Both the position numbers and the translations under genes were made by a program. Positions 1 to 7,032 of a stretch of DNA of 46,727 bases are shown piece after piece. Position 1 is the first letter of the stretch; the number at the start of each line of letters is the position of its first letter. The notes below the pieces were generated by a model. That model saw only the letters and a list, made by a program, of their open reading frames with translations. It did not search any database and was not told the DNA's origin. Source of the stretch: Thermoanaerobaculia bacterium (GTDB lineage Bacteria > Acidobacteriota > Thermoanaerobaculia > JALWYX01); NCBI GenBank assembly GCA_027078415.1, contig JALWYX010000052.1:1-46727 (forward strand). Reading direction: 5' to 3'.

Positions 1-15
1 GTAATATCTATCTCT

Positions 16-699
16 ATGGGAGTTAATAAAGATCCTAAACTTATAGCTGCTATGTTTGGCAGGGTTGTTAAAAGGTACGATCTTACCAACACCTTGCTCT
101 CACTGGGTATGGATATAGTTTGGAGGAAAAAGGTTGCAAAAGAACTTGAGAAAGGAGATATTCTAGATCTATGTACAGGTACAGGAGAACAATTAGCAAT
201 TTCTTACTTTTTAAAGGGTAACAATGAATATATTTTTTGTGGATTGGACTTCTGTTTCCCTATGGTTTACAGAGCCAGATTAAAATATCAAGATCTTTTC
301 TTTATAACGGGTGATGCTACACAGTTGCCTTTCGAAAACAATTCTTTTCACTACCTAACAGTTTCATTCGGAATAAGGAATATATCAAGTATATCTGCAG
401 CTTTTCGTGAAGCTAAAAGAGTGCTGCGTAAAGGAGGTAAATTTATTATTTTAGAGTTTTCAAATCCACGTTCCAAGATTGTCAGATTTTTCTTTAATAC
501 CTATATGAAAACGTTTGCCCCTATTGTAGCTAAAATTTTTTCTTCAGATCCAGAAGCTTACAACTACCTCTTTGAGTCTATAAAAGAGTTTCCTACCCAA
601 GAAAAAATAGTACAGAATCTTTACAACGTAGGATTTAAAGGAGTTACCTGCTCAACTCTAAACTTGGGAACAGTTACTTTGTACAAAGCTATAACCTGA
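16..699 (+). CDS. menG: MenG/UbiE-type quinone C-methyltransferase
   Basis: SAM-dependent methyltransferase expected to methylate demethylmenaquinone (or a ubiquinone precursor) at the end of quinone synthesis, in the cytoplasm at the membrane. The 227-residue protein has the family N-terminus (F-x-x-V-V-x-R-Y-D-x-x-N near residue 14, then WRKK), SAM motif I DLCTGTG (51-57), the acidic loop GDATQLPF, the family signature FGIRN, LEFS, and the C-terminal Y-N-Y-L-x-x-S-I-x-x-FP segment. Its length is near the usual 230-250. The ATG at 16 has no visible Shine-Dalgarno sequence and the frame stays open to the window edge, so a few residues may lie upstream. No other quinone genes are nearby, so menaquinone versus ubiquinone cannot be decided. 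The next gene starts 34 bases downstream on the same strand. Confidence 0.9.
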   Translation: MGVNKDPKLIAAMFGRVVKRYDLTNTLLSLGMDIVWRKKVAKELEKGDILDLCTGTGEQLAISYFLKGNNEYIFCGLDFCFPMVYRARLKYQDLFFITGDATQLPFENNSFHYLTVSFGIRNISSISAAFREAKRVLRKGGKFIILEFSNPRSKIVRFFFNTYMKTFAPIVAKIFSSDPEAYNYLFESIKEFPTQEKIVQNLYNVGFKGVTCSTLNLGTVTLYKAIT

Positions 700-733
700 G
701 AATCTGTGATGGCATTTTATAAAATATATTGAG

Positions 734-958
734 ATGAAGAGCATTGCGCTGTTTCTAATAATAACGGGATTCCTTCTTATCATTACAGGAATACTTATAC
801 TACTACTATCCTATGTGGGTCTTGGTAGATTACCAGGAGATTTAGAATTTACCTTGGCTTCAGGAAAAGTTAAAGTTTTTATCCCAATAGTGTCAATGAT
901 TCTACTCTCACTTCTTCTCACAGTTGTAATCAACATAATATTCTACTTTTATCGTTGA
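734..958 (+). CDS. DUF2905 small membrane protein
   Basis: 74-residue inner-membrane protein of unknown function. Two hydrophobic helices (about 3-30 and 48-72) flank a short loop with the DUF2905 signature GLGRLPGD and a following segment that ends in F-I-P-I. Those features and the length match this widespread family well. It lies between the methyltransferase gene and the SpmA/SpmB-like gene, and its TGA overlaps the next start codon (TGATG at 956-960), so the two are translationally coupled. The upstream Shine-Dalgarno match is weak (TTGAG directly before the ATG). No function is known for the family. Confidence 0.85.
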   Translation: MKSIALFLIITGFLLIITGILILLLSYVGLGRLPGDLEFTLASGKVKVFIPIVSMILLSLLLTVVINIIFYFYR

Positions 959-2184
959 TGATTAACATAGTATGGCTTTTTTTGTGGTTTCTAGCATTTG
1001 TTAGCATAGTAATCAAATTGTTATTGGGGGATTATAAAACAATTTCCACCTTTGTAGATTCGCTCTTTAATGCTGCTGAGTTAGGATTCGAAATTTCTCT
1101 AGGATTAACAGGAATCCTTACTCTATGGTTAGGACTACTAAAAGTTGCTGAGAAATCGGGTCTTACTAATTTGATAGCTAAGGTTATATCTCCTCTCATA
1201 CGTGCTTTAATGCCTGAGATACCCAAAAACCATTCTTCTATCGCTCCTCTTACGCTTAACATGGTTGCAAATATACTCGGCTTAGATAACGCAGCTACCC
1301 CTATAGGTCTTAAGGCTATGAAAGAACTTCAGAAAATAAATCCTGATAAAAACTCACTTTCTAACGCCCAGATAATGTTTTTAGTTATAAACAGCTCTTC
1401 AGTTACACTTATACCGATAACAATAATAGTCTACAGAGCACAGTTAGGAGCCAGTAACCCTACAGATGTTCTACTACCTATAATAGTTGCCACCTACTCC
1501 TCTACCTTAGTAGGAATATTAACAACCGCGTTTATCCAAAGGATAAACATATTTAACAAGGCAATTCTTTCCCTCTTTACTATCTCTTTTATAACTATAT
1601 CTTTAACAGTTTTTCTTCTTACCAATCTACCCAGCAAGACGGTAGAGAAAGTAACCGTAGCATTTAGTAACGTTTTTATAGCCTCTATCATATTCTTTAT
1701 ACTTCTGTATTCTATTATCAAAGGGAAAGACAGCTATTCAGACTTCGTAGAAGGAGCAAAAGAAGGATTTTCAGTAGCTGTTATGATCATACCCTACTTG
1801 GTTGCGATGCTTATAGCCATAGCAGCGTTTAGAGCTAGTGGAACTTTAAATTACATCTTAGACGTTTTAAAAACTGCAGTACACTGGGTAGGTCTAGATG
1901 ACCGTTTTGTTGATGCTTTACCAACCGCCTTTCTAAAACCTCTAAGCGGTAGTGGCGCTAGAGCTATGATGATAGACACCATAAAAACTTTCGGCGCAGA
2001 CTCTCTTGTTGGAAGAATGGTATCTGTAATGCAAGGTAGTACCGAAACCACCTTCTACGTGTTAGCCCTTTATACAGGAGCAGTAGGTATAAAAAATGTA
2101 CGTTACGCTATTGTACCAGCTCTATCGGCTGACATCGCAGGAATAACAACAGCTATAATAGTAACTTATTTACTCTTCGAATAA
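958..2184 (+). CDS. Fused SpmA/SpmB-type nucleoside-recognition membrane protein
   Basis: Polytopic inner-membrane protein of 408 residues made of two nucleoside-recognition (Gate, PF07670-like) halves. The first (about 30-200) resembles spore maturation protein A, with EISLGLTGILTLWLGLLK and the N-x-x-A-T-P-I-G-L motif. The second (about 230-405) resembles SpmB, with PYLVAMLIAIAAFRASG, then SGSGAR and Q-G-S-T-E-T-T-F-Y. Fused forms occur in non-sporulating Gram-negatives, where the transported substrate is not known. I chose the ATG at 958, which overlaps the preceding stop codon; a TTG three bases upstream is also in frame. No hairpin terminator is seen after the stop. Confidence 0.82.
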   Translation: MINIVWLFLWFLAFVSIVIKLLLGDYKTISTFVDSLFNAAELGFEISLGLTGILTLWLGLLKVAEKSGLTNLIAKVISPLIRALMPEIPKNHSSIAPLTLNMVANILGLDNAATPIGLKAMKELQKINPDKNSLSNAQIMFLVINSSSVTLIPITIIVYRAQLGASNPTDVLLPIIVATYSSTLVGILTTAFIQRINIFNKAILSLFTISFITISLTVFLLTNLPSKTVEKVTVAFSNVFIASIIFFILLYSIIKGKDSYSDFVEGAKEGFSVAVMIIPYLVAMLIAIAAFRASGTLNYILDVLKTAVHWVGLDDRFVDALPTAFLKPLSGSGARAMMIDTIKTFGADSLVGRMVSVMQGSTETTFYVLALYTGAVGIKNVRYAIVPALSADIAGITTAIIVTYLLFE

Positions 2185-2943
2185 ATCTACAAACCAACCA
2201 CTTTTAAAACAAAACACCCGTTTGACATTTTGGAATGAATAACAAAAGGGTAAAACTAATTATTTAAAAAGTATCTCTCATTTGAGAAAAATCTAAATAG
2301 AGCACAGAGAACAAAATACCCTCTAGAGAATCATTCTTCTTACTTCTCACAAACTCAAGATTTACCCAGGAGATATCTACTTTTCTCTTTACACTAAAGA
2401 GACACTCCTACTAATGATTTAATTTGTAGACAATCATTAGATATATGTTACTCTAACTCGTAAATTTTGCCGTTATAAAAGATTTCACTACACAAAAACT
2501 TAGCAAGGCAGTTCAGTGAAATTTCAAGATACCTTGTTTAACAACACTAAACCACTAACAATGTAATTAAAGAATTTCCTTAGGAGTAGGTTGGCAGTTC
2601 TCTTTCACAAAAAATCGAACAAGATAGATATTAAATTTCGCAGTTAAAGATATTAATTGGATACCAAAAATTACTCTAAAGTAGAATTTATAACTACTCT
2701 GTATTATGGAAGTATATTTAGTTTATTAAAGGTTGCAGAAAATCAAATTAAGAAATCAAACCACTTAGAGCAGTAGGTAATAAAAATCTGTACCAAAAAC
2801 AATTCTCACTTAATAGTAGTACCACTTTTTGCTAACAACACAAATAGAAGAGTAATCTACTTTGAAGATTGCTTGCTCGGATTTGAAATAAGTTATTAAA
2901 ACATACTCTTTTTTATATTTTGCTTAAGATAATACATTAATAA
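2185..2943. other. Long A+T-rich stretch with no recognisable gene
   Basis: About 760 bases between the + strand MenG run and the terminator of the secreted protein gene on the - strand. No frame gives a protein-like product, no GC-rich island suggests a structured RNA, and no tandem repeat or IS end is visible. A perfect TTGACA at 2222-2227 has no matching -10 box at normal spacing. It could be a decayed gene or simple spacer. Confidence 0.6.
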
Positions 2944-2988
2944 AAAAAATTGATCCTCCCCCTCTCAAGGTGGGAGGATCAATTTTTT
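2944..2988 (-). terminator. Bidirectional rho-independent terminator
   Basis: A perfect 17-bp inverted repeat (2944-2960 with 2972-2988) around an 11-base loop. The stem core is GATCCTCCC/GGGAGGATC and it ends in A6/T6, so either strand makes a hairpin followed by a U-tract. It starts 8 bases past the stop codon of the secreted propeller-like gene on the - strand, which it most likely terminates. Confidence 0.88.
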
Positions 2989-2996
2989 ATCTCTAT

Positions 2997-4304
2997 TTAC
3001 TCTACAACAAACTGTTTTAGTTTAACAGGCACTGTACTACTGAATGTTGACATCAGATCATTAGTTTGTGTTTTATTCCAGACTGCCACCCACGATCCTC
3101 CACTTGTTATTGAAGGAGCTAGATCTGGAGAATTGTCGTCTACACCAGTTGCATCGGTATCTGCGTAGTCGTTTATAGCCAAGCAGTTCGGGTCACTCCA
3201 ACTGTTTGCATCATCTGAGAATAGGACGAAAATATCGTAGTCGCTTCCAACTCCTTGACCGCAAGTTGTCACACTATCGTTTGTTTCGAATATAACACCC
3301 CATTTAGTACCGCTAACGTTACTGCGCACGCTACCTACAAAGCCGCCGTTAGCTTCATATAAAGATACTGCTGCTCCAAAAGTTACTCCGTCATCGGTGG
3401 ATTTCTTATAGACTATACCAAAATCAGGACCACCGTAAGCATCGGTTATCCAGAATACAAGTACAGTATTAAGCCTCCAAGCGATAGAAAATAGAGGATA
3501 CGCTCCAATATTAACGTAGCTACTGTCCAAAATTGCCACATTACTCCAACTACCACCTGATTTTCTAGAATAGGCAACTCCATTAGTTCTTCCCCACACA
3601 GCTATCCAGTTACCGTTATCGTCCGTCTCTAAAGCCACCTTTTCATCGTACGTAGCATCAGTAGTAGCGTCGCTATTTAACGCCGCTACTGATGAACAGC
3701 TACTGAAAGAATTACCTCCGCTGTATGTACACTCTACATAAAAAATATCCTTATCGCCTCCGTAGTTAGTAGAACCTATTTGTTGAATATTAGATTCCCA
3801 CGCTATGATCACAGTACTATCGTTTCCAGCAAAAATTCCAAGATCCACAGCGACCCATGGATTGTTATCCAAAGCCGAGTCAGATGACATATAAGACGCT
3901 ACCACTACCGGTGAAGTCCAACTCATACTGGTTCCGTTATCGGTACCTATCGAATACACAACGTCCACCTCAGTGCCAATATCTCTCCTAAACACAGCTA
4001 ACCATTTGTATTGTCCTGAGAAGAATCCTAGATACTTTACAACAGGTTGATAATAGTCGGTAGAACCAGAAGGTAATATCACAATTCCTGTGTTCCAATT
4101 GGTCCCATCACTAGATATAGCATACTTTATACTACCACTATCACCGTACGCCACTACCCACTTACCCCCACCATAATCTATACTCACGAGATCCACGGTA
4201 GTTGTATCTGTAATTTTATTAGCAGGGCCAAAACCGTGTGGTGGCGTGAGAGCAAAAAGAGTAAATGGCAATAAGATGAGACCTAAATACACTACTCTCT
4301 TCAT
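2997..4304 (-). CDS. Secreted propeller-like protein, copy A
   Basis: 435-residue exported protein of unknown function. Residues 1-18 are a Sec signal peptide (MKRVVYLGLILLPFTLFA). The mature part begins LTPPHGFG and is a chain of strand-rich repeats with Asp-box/sialidase-like pieces such as S-S-D-G-T-N-W-N, K-S-T-D-D-G-V-T-F and D-D-A-N-S-W-S, which points to a beta-propeller. No catalytic sialidase residues can be assigned. It ends with the tail VPVKLKQFVVE. A close paralogue at 17086-18390 has the same length, start and tail. An AAGGAGGAG ribosome-binding site precedes the ATG, a -10-like box lies upstream and a strong terminator follows, so it is probably transcribed alone. Confidence 0.75.
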   Translation of the reverse strand: MKRVVYLGLILLPFTLFALTPPHGFGPANKITDTTTVDLVSIDYGGGKWVVAYGDSGSIKYAISSDGTNWNTGIVILPSGSTDYYQPVVKYLGFFSGQYKWLAVFRRDIGTEVDVVYSIGTDNGTSMSWTSPVVVASYMSSDSALDNNPWVAVDLGIFAGNDSTVIIAWESNIQQIGSTNYGGDKDIFYVECTYSGGNSFSSCSSVAALNSDATTDATYDEKVALETDDNGNWIAVWGRTNGVAYSRKSGGSWSNVAILDSSYVNIGAYPLFSIAWRLNTVLVFWITDAYGGPDFGIVYKKSTDDGVTFGAAVSLYEANGGFVGSVRSNVSGTKWGVIFETNDSVTTCGQGVGSDYDIFVLFSDDANSWSDPNCLAINDYADTDATGVDDNSPDLAPSITSGGSWVAVWNKTQTNDLMSTFSSTVPVKLKQFVVE

Positions 4305-4339
4305 TAAACACTCCTCCTTATTCAGTTTAAGCTAAGTGT

Positions 4340-4345
4340 ATTATA
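4340..4345 (-). promoter_or_regulatory. Possible -10 box for secreted protein copy A
   Basis: Perfect TATAAT read on the - strand, 36 bases before the ATG at 4304. Only a weak -35 match (TTATCT, spacer about 18) lies upstream, so this is a moderate prediction. Confidence 0.4.
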
Positions 4346-4559
4346 AACCTTATCCGCAGAAATAGATAACACCCAATCTAACTATTTCTCAAATAAGGTA
4401 CCTATAGAGCCAAATTGAAGATCAGAAATCAGTTGCAATGAAAAAAAGTTGACTACTCTAGAAAGGTGAAACCTAAATAAAACAATTCAGCCCCAGCTAG
4501 ATGAAAAGTTAAACAGATACTCTGTTTTCTCAACACCTTATGGGTAAAGAAAAGTGTAA

Positions 4560-4592
4560 TAAAGAGCAGGTGTAGAGTACACCTGCTCTTTA
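4560..4592 (-). terminator. Strong hairpin ending the leuS-to-phosphatase run
   Basis: A perfect 15-bp stem (4560-4574 with 4578-4592; core AGAGCAGGTGTA) closed by a 3-base loop, 20 bases past the stop codon of the DUF442-type gene. On the - strand it is followed by TTACACTTTTC, a mediocre U-tract. On the + strand a T6 run follows 5 bases on, but no + strand gene needs it. Probably a terminator that also protects the 3' end. Confidence 0.75.
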
Positions 4593-4612
4593 CTGGTATT
4601 TTTTATCTAGAC

Positions 4613-5131
4613 TTATTTTTTTATGAGCGAATCGATTTTATTTAGAAGTAACATAGAGCGTAGTCCCATTTTTTTAGCTATTTTCCTAGCTTTTTCCTTA
4701 GGAAGACCCTTTACTTCAACAAGATACGCGTAGTAAAGGGCCGCCGATCTATTACCAGATGCACAATGCATCAAAACAGGACCTTCCAAATTTGTCATAA
4801 CCTTATAAAAATGCTCCAAGGTGTCACGGTTGAGGTTGGCAGGTGAAACAGGTATGTTGAAATATTTTATACCTAGCTTCTCCGCTACTTTAGCCTCATC
4901 GAAACCTCTATCTTCATCTGAGGTACGATTATCTATAACCGCTACTATCTTCTTCTCCTCTTTTAACTTACGTAATTCCTGTTCTGTAGGTTGACCTGTT
5001 ATCATAACTTCCACTGAGGACTTTTCTTTTACAGCCAGATCAGGTGCAGGTGGTTCTTTTTTCTGAGCAAAAAGAGGAATAGAAAACATCATAATACTCC
5101 CTACTATACCAACTTTAGTTACTAAATTCAT
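4613..5131 (-). CDS. Exported DUF442/tyrosine-phosphatase-like protein
   Basis: 172-residue exported protein with a signal peptide (about 1-22, cleavage after FAQ or nearby). The body matches the DUF442 (beta-lactamase-hydrolase-like, phosphatase-fold) family: G-Q-P-T near 46-49, V-I-D-N-R-T (65-70), F-N-I-P-V, and the active-site loop HCASGNRS with C123 and R128, a C-x4-R spacing as in DUF442 and rhodanese rather than the C-x5-R of classical tyrosine phosphatases. Phosphatase or sulfurtransferase chemistry is therefore open. A GAAAGAGGTGG ribosome-binding site precedes the ATG, 53 bases after the acidic lipoprotein gene. It is the last gene before the hairpin at 4560. Confidence 0.75.
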   Translation of the reverse strand: MNLVTKVGIVGSIMMFSIPLFAQKKEPPAPDLAVKEKSSVEVMITGQPTEQELRKLKEEKKIVAVIDNRTSDEDRGFDEAKVAEKLGIKYFNIPVSPANLNRDTLEHFYKVMTNLEGPVLMHCASGNRSAALYYAYLVEVKGLPKEKARKIAKKMGLRSMLLLNKIDSLIKK

Positions 5132-5184
5132 AACACCACCTCTTTCAACTCTTATAAATGTTTACTCTATCCTCTTTTATTTAC

Positions 5185-5514
5185 TTAGTTTCCTTCTCCA
5201 CCTTCAGTAGTTTCTCCTCCTTCTTTCTGTTCTTCAGCTCCACCCTCATCTGATTGGGTACCCTCTTCAGTTGCTTCCTCAGCAGCTTCGCCTTCGGTAG
5301 CTTCTTCAGCTGCTTCTTCAGTAGCACCTTCTGTCTCTTGTGCAGTTTCTTCAGTAGTTGCTTGTTCTTCCATAGTCTGCTCCTCTTGAACCGCTGCAGC
5401 TTCTTCCGCCTCTGCAGCAGGTTGCTCAGCTGGAGCAGCAGCTTCCTCTTGTTTTTTCGCACATCCCCACACACCGATAAGGGCTATTGCTAACAAGAAA
5501 CTTAACTTTTTCAT
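5185..5514 (-). CDS. Ala/Glu-rich acidic lipoprotein
   Basis: 109-residue predicted lipoprotein. A signal peptide with a plausible lipobox (GVWGC, Cys at 18) is followed by about 90 residues made almost only of Glu, Ala, Thr, Gly and Gln. The mature chain is strongly acidic, probably disordered, and has no domain. It has a clear AAAGGAGGA ribosome-binding site and lies 21 bases after the carboxypeptidase gene, so it is very likely expressed. A Lys-rich alternative frame over the same bases is a shadow caused by the repetitive composition. Function unknown; a periplasmic cation-binding or spacer role would be a guess. Confidence 0.7.
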   Translation of the reverse strand: MKKLSFLLAIALIGVWGCAKKQEEAAAPAEQPAAEAEEAAAVQEEQTMEEQATTEETAQETEGATEEAAEEATEGEAAEEATEEGTQSDEGGAEEQKEGGETTEGGEGN

Positions 5515-5535
5515 AAGCGATTCCTCCTTTCCTCT

Positions 5536-7020
5536 TTATTCTACTATATTCCACATAGGTATTTGCCAATCTTCAAAATCGTCAATTATTATAGGACAAT
5601 ATCCCGTTGGATCCAAATCTACATTTAAAACAGTTGCAGTACTGGAACTTACGGTTATTCCTTGATAAATAACGGTATTAAAACCAGGTGCACTAAAAGA
5701 AACTGTATAAGTACCAGGATTAACCATTCTATAGTAATCACCGTTATCGTGCTGGGAATAGACGTAAGAATTATGAAACGCACTGTCATGCCCTACAAGT
5801 TCTACCTTAGCCCTAACATTGCTCGAACACTGAGAACTGTAAATTATCCCTTTTATAACACTTTTGCCTACCTGCTTAATTAACGATACAATCGCGTTCC
5901 TATTGGCAACCCAATAATCTGGAAGTAAAGAGGCACTGGGAGTTTTTATTGAAGACACTTCTATGGTTACTTCTCTTCCATTCCTAAAGTATGTTTGATA
6001 ATCTTGCCTACCACCGTTTACTTCATACCAATCATATCCATTGGTTATACCGTTGTTTAGATCTGTCATGTAGTTACCTAAACTGGAGGGAGCATCATTT
6101 TGTGCATTTGTAGCGTATTCACTGGAAAAGGATATAAAGTGATTTGTATCAACGTGATCTTGCGGCATAGTGTCCCAGGGATAGTTTACCACTTCTGCTC
6201 CACCGTGATAATTAGCCGAGATAACAAAATTACGCTTACGAGCAAAGTTTAACATACCCTCCGTTTCTTTCCAATAAGGGTTACCATCTGGGTGCATACC
6301 GTCTTGAGGATCTGGAAAATTCCTATTAGGATCAACCCAACTGTTAGAACCACTAGAGGTAGTGTAATAACGTATAGCGCCAGAAACAGATGTGTCACTA
6401 CTATAATAAGCACCGTCTGGGTTAGTTAACGGCGCTATCCAAATTTCAGTATCGTCAACAAGAGCAGTTAAAGTTGCATCGTTTCCATAACCTGTAAGAA
6501 GTTCCCTTATAAAACGTAAAAGCAACACATAACCTGCCAATTCATCACCGTGCATAGAAGATGATAAAAAAACTTCAGGCTCAGGCTCGTTTAAAGCTAC
6601 ATTGTCACTTATCTTAACCACCCAAATTGCATGCGGACGCACAGAATTTGTAGAGTCAGCTATTTTTTCTAAAGTTATAAGCCCAGGATAAGCTGCAACA
6701 GCGTCATTTAAGAAATCAACGTACTGTTGATAAGTAGGATAACAGTTCCAAATAGGGTTCGCAAAGCTAAAAGTGTTTGGACAAGAGGTGACTTCAGTTT
6801 CAGGAAATAAAAGTTCATAGTCTATACCCATCCTATGCAATAAACCTATATCCCTTCTGCCGATCCAAGCTTTCACACTATCTGGAGTTACTTCCTCCAC
6901 CTTTAGATAGTCTCTTAATTTGGCAGTTTCAGTATAACTGTCTAAATCCAACTTTATTAAGTAGCTTTCCGCATAGATCGTTGAAGCTAGACAAAACAGG
7001 AAACAAAAAATTTTTCTCAT
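5536..7020 (-). CDS. Secreted M14 zinc carboxypeptidase
   Basis: 494-residue exported metallo-carboxypeptidase that removes C-terminal residues from peptides outside the inner membrane. Order: signal peptide (1-17), a propeptide-like segment (about 18-75), the M14 domain (about 90-375), and a C-terminal carboxypeptidase-regulatory/transthyretin-like beta domain (about 388-470). Zinc ligands are H157 and E160 (SMHGDE) and H272 (NYHGG). NPDG (200-203), DPNRNFPD near 230 and the catalytic E354 in TIEVS are present, so it should be active. The gene starts 12 bases after the leuS stop with its own ribosome-binding site (GGAGAGAGGAG). It ends in IPMWNIVE, without a known sorting domain. Confidence 0.9.
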   Translation of the reverse strand: MRKIFCFLFCLASTIYAESYLIKLDLDSYTETAKLRDYLKVEEVTPDSVKAWIGRRDIGLLHRMGIDYELLFPETEVTSCPNTFSFANPIWNCYPTYQQYVDFLNDAVAAYPGLITLEKIADSTNSVRPHAIWVVKISDNVALNEPEPEVFLSSSMHGDELAGYVLLLRFIRELLTGYGNDATLTALVDDTEIWIAPLTNPDGAYYSSDTSVSGAIRYYTTSSGSNSWVDPNRNFPDPQDGMHPDGNPYWKETEGMLNFARKRNFVISANYHGGAEVVNYPWDTMPQDHVDTNHFISFSSEYATNAQNDAPSSLGNYMTDLNNGITNGYDWYEVNGGRQDYQTYFRNGREVTIEVSSIKTPSASLLPDYWVANRNAIVSLIKQVGKSVIKGIIYSSQCSSNVRAKVELVGHDSAFHNSYVYSQHDNGDYYRMVNPGTYTVSFSAPGFNTVIYQGITVSSSTATVLNVDLDPTGYCPIIIDDFEDWQIPMWNIVE

Positions 7021-7032
7021 ACTCCTCTCTCC

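Noticed and set aside
2222-2227. Perfect TTGACA -35 box
   Set aside because: No -10 box at 15-19 bases and no gene downstream on that strand.
5181-5474. Lys/Leu-rich 97-codon frame on the - strand
   Set aside because: Alternative frame over the acidic lipoprotein; its composition only reflects the repeated GAA/GCA codons.
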